In this document: in pieces, positions 1 to 5,838 of the stretch
How the letters are laid out: each line of letters starts with the position of its first letter
Position numbering within the stretch: position 1 is the first letter of the stretch
From: Nitrospirota bacterium
GTDB lineage: Bacteria; Nitrospirota; Thermodesulfovibrionia; Thermodesulfovibrionales; JdFR-86
NCBI GenBank assembly: GCA_030667205.1
Contig: DAOUWH010000060.1
Coordinates: 1 to 8,298, forward strand
Length of the DNA: 8,298 bases
Direction of reading: 5' to 3'
Translations under genes and position numbers: made by a program
The notes under the pieces: generated by a model
Databases searched by the model: none
What the model was told of the DNA's origin: nothing
The model's input: the letters and a program-made list of their open reading frames with translations, nothing else

Positions 1-1003
1 CGGCAAGGAGCGGAATGTCGCTTTTCCTTTCCCTCAGCGGAGGCGCCTTGATCCTTACGATATTGAGCCTGTAGTAGAGGTCTTCCCTGAACTGTTTTTT
101 GGCTACTGCATCCTGGAGGTCTGTGTTGGTGGCGGCGATAAGCCTGATAGAGACCGGCACCGTCATGGTGCCTCCGAGGCGCTCTATTTCCTTTTCCTGA
201 AGCACCCGGAGGAGTTTTACCTGAGAGGAAAGAGGCAGGCTCGTTATTTCGTCCAGAAAGAGGGTCCCCCCGTCGGCCCTTTCGAACCGTCCTGCCCTTC
301 TGCTGGTTGCGCCTGTGAAGGCGCCTTTTTCATGCCCGAACATCTCCGATTCCACGAGCCCCTCTGGTATGGCCCCGCAGTCCACGGCAACGAACGGGTC
401 GGCGGCGCGGGGACTCCTCTTGTGGATAAGCCTGGCCACAAGCTCTTTTCCCGTGCCCGATTCGCCTTCTATCAGCACCGTGGCGTCTGTGGGAGCCACG
501 GTATGGATAAGCCTGTATAGGTCCTTTATGGAAGCGTGCTGGCCCACGATGTAGTTTTCGGCCATCCTCTGTACTTCTTCCTTTAGCGACTTGTTCTCGG
601 CCAGGGCGTTGTAAAGCTGCCGGGCCCTCTTTACGAGTTCGATCAGGTGTTCAGGGTCCACGGGCTTGGTCACAAAATCGAACATGCCCACTTTCATGGC
701 CGAGACGGCTATATCTATGGTGCCCTTCCCCGTAAGCATTATTACCTGCACCTCGGGCAGCAGCTCGCGGAACCCCTTGAGGAGGTCGATCCCCTTTGTG
801 TCGGGCAGGGAGTAGTCGCAGATAACGACCGGCTGCGGCTTCCTGGAGAAGACCTCGAGGGCTTCGGCCCCTGAGGCTGCGGTCTTCACGCTGTAGCCGG
901 AGGAAGAGAAAATGGTGGAGAGAGAATCGAGTATCTCGGGGTCGTCATCCACCAGGAATACCGTGTCCTGACTTATGACATCAGCATTGGATCTCATGCC
1001 CAT
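1..1003 (-). CDS. Sigma-54-dependent NtrC-family response regulator (C-terminus beyond the window)
   Basis: The first 334 codons are visible and the gene runs off the left edge. A receiver domain spans about residues 13-130, with acidic residues D19-D21, phospho-acceptor D63 (VICDYSLPD), T91 and K113. A linker leads to an AAA+ domain with Walker A GESGTGKE (180-187), an intact GAFTGA loop (227-232), Walker B LFLDE (248-252) and sensor I ATN (291-293). The GAFTGA loop is the known sigma-54 contact, so the protein should activate sigma-54 promoters when phosphorylated. The expected Fis-type DNA-binding domain lies outside the window. The start codon is 1 nt after the pmbA stop (TAGCATG) with no evident Shine-Dalgarno sequence, so translation is probably coupled to pmbA; ATG at 997 is an alternative start. 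No partner kinase is visible. The Walker B region continues DEITSLP instead of the commoner DEIGEM/DEIGDL, a mild variation. Confidence 0.95.
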   Translation of the reverse strand, partial: MGMRSNADVISQDTVFLVDDDPEILDSLSTIFSSSGYSVKTAASGAEALEVFSRKPQPVVICDYSLPDTKGIDLLKGFRELLPEVQVIMLTGKGTIDIAVSAMKVGMFDFVTKPVDPEHLIELVKRARQLYNALAENKSLKEEVQRMAENYIVGQHASIKDLYRLIHTVAPTDATVLIEGESGTGKELVARLIHKRSPRAADPFVAVDCGAIPEGLVESEMFGHEKGAFTGATSRRAGRFERADGGTLFLDEITSLPLSSQVKLLRVLQEKEIERLGGTMTVPVSIRLIAATNTDLQDAVAKKQFREDLYYRLNIVRIKAPPLRERKSDIPLLA

Positions 1004-1004
1004 G

Positions 1005-2339
1005 CTATGCGCTTACGTCGGTAGGGCCCACGAGCAGGCTTGGCGAGCCGGTGTTTCCGAAGAACCTCAGGTCGTCTCCCACCGCGCCCACTCTTCCGAA
1101 GAACTCGAGGATGTTGCCCGATATCACTGCCTCTTTAACCGGGAATGAGGGTTCTCCCCCCTCGACCCATAGTCCGGAGACCCCGATTGAAAACTCTCCC
1201 GATATCGGGTTTGCCGTATGCATACCCATCGCCTCTATTATATACAAACCACTGTCCATCGATGCAAACATTTCCTTCTGGGTCATGCCCTTGCCGGCGG
1301 GGCTGATATATATGTTCAGGGGGCCGACCGAGGGCACGGCCGAGAACCTGCCCCTGACGGCGTTTCCGGTAGACTTCGCGCACTCTTTTTTTGCGGTACG
1401 GGAGTTGTACATGAACCCGTCAAGCACGCCTCCCCTAACCAGCACCTTACGTGCTGCGGGAACCCCCTCGTCGTCTATGGGCCTTGTGCCCGGACCATGC
1501 GGCAAGAGGCCGTCGTCGATTATGTCGATGCTTTCGCTTATCACCTTCTGGTTTAACCTGCCGGCAAGCAGCGATTTGCCCTTCTGCACATTCTCCGACG
1601 AAAGCATTGCGCTGAAGACCGAAAGAAATTCGGTTGCGATATAGCTATCGAGCACGACCGGGGTCTTCACGGCCGAGATCTTCCTGGCCCCGAGCATAGA
1701 GGCCGCCCTCCTGGCGGCTTCGGCCCCAACGGCTTCTAAGTCCACATCCTCAAGAAACCTCCCAGCGCCAAAGGCATAGCCCATCTGTGACTCCCCGCCC
1801 TCCTCTGCCACGGACATTATGTGCGCGTTCAGATATGTCGAGGGGTAGCCGTAAGAGACGCCCTTTGAGTTGACCACAAGCGTTTCGCTTGAGGAAAACA
1901 TGGCCATTGCCTTCCTCGTGCGCGTTATCCTTTTGTCGGCGGCGAACGTTGCACGCTCAATAGCAAGCGCCTTCTTTATGGCGTCGTCTTCTGTTACCGA
2001 TGCGGCGCGGGGGTCATGTATCTCGGTGCTTTCGGGTTTGGACGGCTCGGGGAAACCCGCATACTCGTCCGGCTCGGCATAAAGGTCCGTCTCAAGGGCG
2101 GCGCGGACCGCGCTTTCGGCTTCCTCTTTTTGTGTGGAGTAATAAAACCCGGGACGGCCGTCCCTGATAACGCGGATGCCGAAGCCGAGGCTTGAGGCGC
2201 TTTCGACGGCCGCTACTTCTCCGGACTTGACCTCCGCCGAAAGCATGCGGGAGGCCTTCTGAAAAACCTCTGCCTGCTCGGCCCCTTCCTTAAGCGCAAG
2301 GGTTATTATTTTTTCGGACAGCCCTCCGTCAGTCTTCAT
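1005..2339 (-). CDS. pmbA: PmbA/TldE-family protease subunit
   Basis: A 444-residue protein of normal family length. Recognisable features are the N-terminal GFGIRVIRDGRPGFYYST stretch (52-69), the central DDEGVPAARKVLVRGG segment (289-304), and the C-terminal hallmark MGMHTANPISGEFSIGVSG (371-389) followed by VGDDLRFFGNTGSPSLLV (420-437). No HExxxH-type zinc motif of the TldD subunit is present, which fits the TldE/PmbA half. In the known system TldD and TldE form a cytosolic heterodimeric metalloprotease that trims unfolded or modified peptides, for example in microcin B17 maturation and CcdA turnover. No tldD lies in the window, so the partner must be encoded elsewhere or just outside. The ATG overlaps the end of queD by 11 nt and has no clear Shine-Dalgarno sequence, so translational coupling is likely. 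No peptide precursor gene is seen nearby that would mark a natural-product role. Confidence 0.9.
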   Translation of the reverse strand: MKTDGGLSEKIITLALKEGAEQAEVFQKASRMLSAEVKSGEVAAVESASSLGFGIRVIRDGRPGFYYSTQKEEAESAVRAALETDLYAEPDEYAGFPEPSKPESTEIHDPRAASVTEDDAIKKALAIERATFAADKRITRTRKAMAMFSSSETLVVNSKGVSYGYPSTYLNAHIMSVAEEGGESQMGYAFGAGRFLEDVDLEAVGAEAARRAASMLGARKISAVKTPVVLDSYIATEFLSVFSAMLSSENVQKGKSLLAGRLNQKVISESIDIIDDGLLPHGPGTRPIDDEGVPAARKVLVRGGVLDGFMYNSRTAKKECAKSTGNAVRGRFSAVPSVGPLNIYISPAGKGMTQKEMFASMDSGLYIIEAMGMHTANPISGEFSIGVSGLWVEGGEPSFPVKEAVISGNILEFFGRVGAVGDDLRFFGNTGSPSLLVGPTDVSA

Positions 2340-2700
2340 AGTACGTAGCTGAGGCGTTCTCCGATTCCCAGACAGTGACTGCCGAAAGGCGTATGTGTTC
2401 GGTGTCTACCTTCTTCTTCAGAGAGTCGAATATCCACTTCGCCATGTTCTCCGACGAAGGGTTTCTTTCGGTAAAAGGGAACATTTCGTTCAGGAAAGAG
2501 TGGTCAAGGGGCGAAACCGTCTCGTTGGCGAGCTTCTTTATTTCATGGAAGTCCATGACCATTTCGAGCTCGTCGAGCTTGTCCGAGACGACATGGATGT
2601 TGACCTTCCAGTTGTGGCCGTGGAGTTTTTCGCACCTGCCCGTGTAGCCCCTGATCTGGTGGGCGGCTGAGAAGGTGGTTTCGACCATGAGTTCGTACAA
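2329..2700 (-). CDS. queD: 6-carboxytetrahydropterin synthase / 6-pyruvoyl-tetrahydropterin synthase family (QueD)
   Basis: A 123-residue single-domain enzyme, the usual QueD length. The three zinc-ligand histidines are H14 (FSAAH), H27 and H29 (KLHGHNW). C23 is the catalytic-type cysteine, D66-H67 (SPLDHSFLN) the partner pair, and E112 (TVWESENASATY) the pterin-anchoring glutamate, so the active site looks complete. QueD converts 7,8-dihydroneopterin triphosphate, derived from GTP, to 6-carboxytetrahydropterin, the second step of queuosine and 7-deazaguanine synthesis. No queC, queE or folE is in the window, so a different PTPS-family activity cannot be excluded. The start is taken as TTG at 2700, because TAGGAG sits 6 nt upstream and the family starts with a MxELxVExxFSAAH-like N-terminus. 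ATG at 2688 (residue 5) would cut into the first strand. The gene follows hpt by 9 nt and overlaps pmbA by 11 nt. Confidence 0.92.
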   Translation of the reverse strand: MYELMVETTFSAAHQIRGYTGRCEKLHGHNWKVNIHVVSDKLDELEMVMDFHEIKKLANETVSPLDHSFLNEMFPFTERNPSSENMAKWIFDSLKKKVDTEHIRLSAVTVWESENASATYYED

Positions 2701-2706
2701 GGCCCG

Positions 2707-2712
2707 CTCCTA
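2707..2712 (-). promoter_or_regulatory. Ribosome binding site TAGGAG that selects the TTG start of queD
   Basis: The hexamer TAGGAG contains the hpt stop codon (TAG, 2712-2710) and lies 6 nt before the TTG at 2700. The spacing is ideal for TTG and too long (18 nt) for the first in-frame ATG. This supports the rare start codon and suggests that ribosomes ending hpt can reinitiate on queD. Confidence 0.7.
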
Positions 2713-3231
2713 CGCCGTCTTCTTGAATATCGCGATATAAGGGAGGTTTCTGAACTTGTCGTCGTAGTCCAGCCCGTAGCCTACCACGTACACGTTTGGT
2801 ATCTCAAAGCCCACGTAATCCAGATGGACTTCCCTTGTCCGGCGTTCTTTCTTGTCGAGGAAGGCGCATATCTTGAGGCTTCTGGGCTCCTGCTCTTGCA
2901 GTTTCTTCGTGACAAAATCCAGGGTTATGCCTGTGTCGGCTATGTCCTCCACGATCAGCACGTCTTTTCCCTTTGCGCTGTCCCTGAGCTCGCAGTGGAC
3001 TTTTACCTCTCCGGTGGTCTCGGTGTCGGAATAGCTTGAGGTGTTGAGGAAATCTATCGTCAACGGCACCCGGATGGCCCTTACAAGGTCCGAGGCGAAC
3101 ATGAAGGCACCCTTAAGAAGTGGCACTACGAGCAGTTCCCTGCCTTCGTAATCGTGCGATATCTGGCCGGCAAGTTCGCCGACCCTTTTTTGTATCTGCT
3201 CTACCGTAAACAGTGGTTTACCTATAACCAT
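2710..3231 (-). CDS. hpt: Hypoxanthine phosphoribosyltransferase
   Basis: A 173-residue type I phosphoribosyltransferase of usual bacterial HPRT length. The PLLKGA loop (37-42) binds pyrophosphate, SSYSDTETTGEV (65-76) matches the flexible catalytic loop, and VLIVEDIADTGITL (91-104) is the PRPP-binding motif with the acidic pair E95-D96. FLDKKERR (124-131) and VGYGLDYDDKFRNLP (150-164) form the purine-recognition and C-terminal segments. The enzyme salvages hypoxanthine, and usually guanine, to IMP and GMP using PRPP in the cytosol. The ATG at 3231 is supported by TAAGGAG at 3243-3237. The gene is preceded by the only substantial gap in the leftward cluster, which carries a promoter candidate. 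Placement after purN joins purine synthesis and salvage. I see no missing catalytic residue. Confidence 0.96.
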   Translation of the reverse strand: MVIGKPLFTVEQIQKRVGELAGQISHDYEGRELLVVPLLKGAFMFASDLVRAIRVPLTIDFLNTSSYSDTETTGEVKVHCELRDSAKGKDVLIVEDIADTGITLDFVTKKLQEQEPRSLKICAFLDKKERRTREVHLDYVGFEIPNVYVVGYGLDYDDKFRNLPYIAIFKKTA

Positions 3232-3236
3232 GGCTG

Positions 3237-3243
3237 CTCCTTA
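3237..3243 (-). promoter_or_regulatory. Shine-Dalgarno sequence of hpt
   Basis: TAAGGAG lies 5 nt before the ATG at 3231, a strong ribosome binding site that fixes the hpt start. Confidence 0.75.
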
Positions 3244-3247
3244 GTCT

Positions 3248-3276
3248 ATCTTAAACGTATTAGCCCCTAATGGCAA
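3248..3276 (-). promoter_or_regulatory. Candidate sigma-70-type promoter for hpt-queD-pmbA-regulator
   Basis: On the minus strand, TTGCCA (3276-3271, five of six matches to TTGACA) is followed after exactly 17 bp by TAAGAT (3253-3248, four of six matches to TATAAT). It lies in the 68-nt purN-hpt gap. The predicted start of transcription falls near 3241, at the edge of the hpt ribosome binding site, so the leader would be very short. A slightly upstream -10 box is possible. The placement implies that hpt and its downstream genes can be transcribed independently of ppx through purN. Confidence 0.45.
3259..3271. promoter_or_regulatory. Palindrome ATTAG-N3-CTAAT inside the hpt promoter spacer
   Basis: A perfect 5-bp inverted repeat with a 3-bp centre lies between the proposed -35 and -10 boxes and touches the last base of the -35 box. 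This is a classic place for a repressor operator. The arms are short, so chance is possible. No U-tract follows, so it is not a terminator. Confidence 0.3.
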
Positions 3277-3299
3277 TAGTTTTTCTGTATGCCCGGGTC

Positions 3300-3965
3300 T
3301 CAGTAACCCAGCGGCGGATTGACGAGAGAGGCCTCGGGCTCAAGCTCGTTCTGTCCGGAGCGTTTCTTGACCCGGACGATGCGGCCTTCGACCTCGAGCC
3401 TCCCCTCCGAAAATAGCCTTATGGCCTCGGGAAATATTTTATGCTCAAGGCTTAAAATCCTTGCCGAGAGCTTCTCTTCCGTATCTCTCGGAAGGACCGG
3501 CACGGCCGCCTGAATGATTACCGGCCCCGTGTCCATTCCCTCGTCAACAAAATGCACCGTGCAGCCCGATATCTTCACGCCGTAGTCAATGGTCTGACTC
3601 TGCCCGTGAAGCCCCGGAAAGGAAGGAAGGAGCGCCGGATGGATGTTCATGACCCTCATCGGAAAGGCATCAAGGAGCGGTTTTCGCACTATTCTCATAA
3701 ACCCCGCGAGGATAACAAGCCCTACCCCCCTGCCCTTCAGCTCCGCGGCGATTTTTACGAAAAAGTCGTCCTTCGAGGCGAAGTCCCGGGGGTTTATGAA
3801 GAGGTGCTGTATGTTGTGATTCTCGGCCCTCTTGATTGCGAAAGCCGAGGGGTTGTCCACGACAAGCACCTCGACGGATGCCCCCAGCCGGCCCGATTCC
3901 GCAGCGTCTATTATTGACTGAAAGTTTGAGCCCCTTCCCGATGCAAGAACGCCGAGCTTCAGCAT
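3300..3965 (-). CDS. purN: Phosphoribosylglycinamide formyltransferase (GAR transformylase)
   Basis: A 221-residue PurN with all family marks: the phosphate-binding ASGRGSNFQSII loop (8-19), VILAGFMRIV (84-93), and catalytic N107, H109 and D145 within MNIHPALLPSFPGLHG (106-121) and SGCTVHFVDEGMDTGPVI (133-150). It transfers a formyl group from 10-formyltetrahydrofolate to GAR, the third step of de novo IMP synthesis, in the cytosol. The C-terminus extends about 20 residues (from about K199) past the usual end, with a charged, probably disordered tail finishing in NPPLGY. The ATG at 3965 is backed by AGGAGG at 3975-3970. The gene begins 13 nt after the acetyltransferase gene. The downstream 68-nt gap holds the hpt promoter candidate and no obvious terminator. 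Confidence 0.96.
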   Translation of the reverse strand: MLKLGVLASGRGSNFQSIIDAAESGRLGASVEVLVVDNPSAFAIKRAENHNIQHLFINPRDFASKDDFFVKIAAELKGRGVGLVILAGFMRIVRKPLLDAFPMRVMNIHPALLPSFPGLHGQSQTIDYGVKISGCTVHFVDEGMDTGPVIIQAAVPVLPRDTEEKLSARILSLEHKIFPEAIRLFSEGRLEVEGRIVRVKKRSGQNELEPEASLVNPPLGY

Positions 3966-3969
3966 TTCC

Positions 3970-3975
3970 CCTCCT
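3970..3975 (-). promoter_or_regulatory. Shine-Dalgarno sequence of purN
   Basis: AGGAGG, part of a longer AGGAGGGG run, lies just upstream of the ATG at 3965. It is the strongest ribosome binding site in the leftward cluster and sits entirely within the 13-nt gap after the acetyltransferase stop codon. Confidence 0.7.
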
Positions 3976-3978
3976 GCT

Positions 3979-4452
3979 TTAAAATTCTATTATGACCGCG
4001 GTCTCGTCGCATTCGGGGAACTTGTGGCATCTCAGGCAGTCGCCCCATATTTTCTGGGGAAGGCTGGCCTTGTCGATTTCCCTGAAGCCGAACGATTTAA
4101 TGAAATACTCCGGCTGGTATGTCAGCGCAAAGACCTTGCTTGCGCCCAGCGCCCTGGCGTCCCTTAAAGCCTTCCGGACGAGGAGTTTTCCCACGCCTAT
4201 GCGGTGCGCCTCTTTCTTTACGGCGAGGCTCCTTATCTCGGCCAGGTCTTCCCAGAGCACATGGAGGGCGCATACGCCTTTTATACTGCCGTTGTCTTCG
4301 CAGATGATGAGGTCGCGAAGGTTCTCGTAGAGGTCGTTTAGCGACCTGGGTATCATCGCGTGTTTCTCGGCAAAGGAGTTCACGAGGCGGTGTATCGCCT
4401 TTACGTCGCCTGTCTTAGCCCTTCTGATTTTCATCGCTGTTCTTCCCGCCAT
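3979..4452 (-). CDS. GNAT acetyltransferase, probable single-domain N-acetylglutamate synthase
   Basis: A 157-residue protein made of one GNAT domain. Visible parts are the N-terminal MKIRRAKTGDVKAI strand-helix (7-20), ALHVLWEDLAEIRSLAV (62-78), the acetyl-CoA loop R84-x-G86-x-G88 (HRIGVGKLL), KVFALTYQPEYFIKSFGF (106-123) and a tail with C139-x2-C142-x5-C148 followed by DE. The DLAEIRSLAV and VFALTYQ-(E)YF pattern resembles short ArgA-type N-acetylglutamate synthases such as M. tuberculosis Rv2747, which lack the amino-acid-kinase domain and make N-acetylglutamate for arginine synthesis. This is inferred from remembered family patterns, and another GNAT substrate remains possible. The ATG at 4434 (residue 7, MKIRRA) may be the true start: it matches usual family N-termini and has GGAAG upstream. 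The gene follows the GGDEF gene by 21 nt, or 39 nt with the later start. Confidence 0.75.
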   Translation of the reverse strand: MAGRTAMKIRRAKTGDVKAIHRLVNSFAEKHAMIPRSLNDLYENLRDLIICEDNGSIKGVCALHVLWEDLAEIRSLAVKKEAHRIGVGKLLVRKALRDARALGASKVFALTYQPEYFIKSFGFREIDKASLPQKIWGDCLRCHKFPECDETAVIIEF

Positions 4453-4473
4453 CCGGATAAAACCTGCTCAGTC

Positions 4474-5811
4474 TTACCGTGTGTAGCACTGGACTGTCTT
4501 CTTCCCCGATGCCTTTGCCGCGTACATGGCCATGTCGGCGGCATACAGGAGCGCTTTGGCGTCCTCGGCGTCCTCCGGAAAGGACGCTACTCCTCCGCTT
4601 ATCGTAAGCTTGACGGAATCCGGGCCGAGATAGCGTTTTTTGTCCACGGCCGCCTTGACCCTGCACGCATGCTTGTATGCCTCGTCTTTTGCGGTGCTGG
4701 GCAGTATGCAGATGAATTCCTCGCCGCCGTATCTTGCAACTATATCCGACTCCCGGGACGCGTGGAGTATCTTGGAGGAGACGTCGCAGAGCACCTCGTC
4801 GCCTGCCTGGTGGCCGAAAGTGTCGTTAATAAGCTTGAAATCGTCTATATCGAACAGCGCAAGAGAGAAAGGCGTGGAATATCTCCTGGCCCTTGCTATC
4901 TCTTTGTCCAGCTCCGCGTAGAAATGCCTTACGTTGTAGAGCCCCGTAAGGCCGTCGGTTATCGCAAGGCGCTGTGTCTTCTGAAAAAGCTTTATCTTGT
5001 CGGCTATCATCGAGAGGGTATTCCCTATAAGCGAGAGCAGCGATGCCATGTCAAAGTCGAATGCCGTTTCGAGCCTGTTTGCAAGGGCAAGGCATCCGAG
5101 CACCTCATTGCCCACCCTAAGGGGGATCAGGGCAAGAAACGTTACCCCTTCGTCCTTGAGCTCCGGTATCTTTGCCGTCTCCTCGGACTCAAGCACCTGC
5201 AGCGGCGCGCCGGAGGCCAGGGCATTATCAACCAGGGAATTAAGGCGGCCCCCCTCAACGTTCTTTCTGAGGCCGTTTGACAGCCCGGTCGAGCCCTTAA
5301 TGGCGTAACCGCCTTTCTGCCGAAGCATTATCCAGCCTATGCCGAGGTGGGATATCAGCAGGGCCTTTTCCATGAGGTCGCTGAAAACGAAGTCCATGTT
5401 CTCCGACGAGATGAAGGCGCTTGAAAGGGTGTTCGTTATTATAAGCGCCCTGTTTTTCCTGAGGAATTCCGCCTCGAGGTTCACGAAGGCGGATATGTCC
5501 GTAAAAACGATCAGGATGTGGACTAAATCGTCCTCAACTACCACCGGCGATACGGAAGCTTCAAACGTGATGTTGCGGTAGGTAATGCGTTGTTTCTGCT
5601 TGACCCTGCGGAGCGCTGTATCGGTGATAATATTGCACAGCGTGTCCAGGGGCTCTATCTCACGGCAGTCTTTCCCTATGACCTTGTCTTTTGAGGCGTC
5701 GATGAGCTTCAGCAGGGAGTCGTTCACCTCCACAACGGTGCCGTCCCTGGAAGTTACGATAATGGGGTCCTTCAGGTAGTCAATCAGAGGAGCCTTTATA
5801 TCAATGCCCAT
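4474..5811 (-). CDS. PAS-GAF-GGDEF diguanylate cyclase
   Basis: A 445-residue soluble signalling protein with no membrane segment or signal peptide. An N-terminal PAS domain (about 6-110, with DPIIVTSRDGTVVEVN and a terminal VFTDIS) leads through a short helix to a GAF-like sensor (about 125-272, LGIGWIMLRQ and ALIPLRVGNEVLGCLALANR). A complete GGDEF domain follows (about 280-445): DGLTGLYNVRHF (286-297), FDIDDFKLINDTFGHQAGDEVL (320-341), active-site GGEEF (362-366) and a product-inhibition I-site R353-x-x-D356 five residues before it. The enzyme should make cyclic di-GMP from two GTP in response to a cytosolic signal bound by PAS or GAF; the ligand is not predictable. Feedback inhibition is expected from the I-site. 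It lies 27 nt after ppx, and the nearest AGGAG is 14 nt before the ATG, an unusually long spacing. Confidence 0.95.
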   Translation of the reverse strand: MGIDIKAPLIDYLKDPIIVTSRDGTVVEVNDSLLKLIDASKDKVIGKDCREIEPLDTLCNIITDTALRRVKQKQRITYRNITFEASVSPVVVEDDLVHILIVFTDISAFVNLEAEFLRKNRALIITNTLSSAFISSENMDFVFSDLMEKALLISHLGIGWIMLRQKGGYAIKGSTGLSNGLRKNVEGGRLNSLVDNALASGAPLQVLESEETAKIPELKDEGVTFLALIPLRVGNEVLGCLALANRLETAFDFDMASLLSLIGNTLSMIADKIKLFQKTQRLAITDGLTGLYNVRHFYAELDKEIARARRYSTPFSLALFDIDDFKLINDTFGHQAGDEVLCDVSSKILHASRESDIVARYGGEEFICILPSTAKDEAYKHACRVKAAVDKKRYLGPDSVKLTISGGVASFPEDAEDAKALLYAADMAMYAAKASGKKTVQCYTR

Positions 5812-5825
5812 TATGCTGTTAAAAA

Positions 5826-5830
5826 CTCCT
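5826..5830 (-). promoter_or_regulatory. Distant Shine-Dalgarno-like AGGAG before the GGDEF gene
   Basis: AGGAG is the only purine-rich match before the ATG at 5811 and is 14 nt away, beyond the usual 5-9 nt. No in-frame ATG, GTG or TTG lies at better spacing, so the start is kept and translation is predicted to be weak or coupled to ppx. Confidence 0.4.
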
Positions 5831-5838
5831 GTTTTTTT

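Noticed and set aside
1051..1644. Plus-strand open frame of about 197 codons antisense to pmbA
   Set aside because: No recognisable motif, and the opposite strand carries the conserved C-terminal PmbA signature over the same bases.
3266..3299. CCCGGG and the ATTAG palindrome in the purN-hpt gap as an intrinsic terminator of purN
   Set aside because: Stems are only 5-6 bp and no U-tract follows in the direction of transcription. A promoter/operator reading fits better.
4360..5280. Long plus-strand open frame of about 306 codons antisense to the GGDEF gene
   Set aside because: It lies opposite a gene with complete, recognisable PAS, GAF and GGDEF motifs. Its translation has no family resemblance and is rich in Cys and Arg, as typical of a shadow frame in GC-rich DNA.
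2442..5409. Exact 16-mer CCATGTTCTCCGACGA at 2442-2457 and 5394-5409, with a related TTCTCCGACGAA at 1591-1602
   Set aside because: Each copy is in the coding frame of a minus-strand gene and encodes Ser-Ser-Glu-Asn(-Met/Val) in QueD, the GGDEF protein and PmbA. Shared codon preference explains the match better than a dispersed repeat.
5812..5838. A-rich run after the ppx stop as a possible terminator
   Set aside because: No stem precedes the run, and on the transcribed minus strand it is an A-tract, not a U-tract. The next gene begins 27 nt later.
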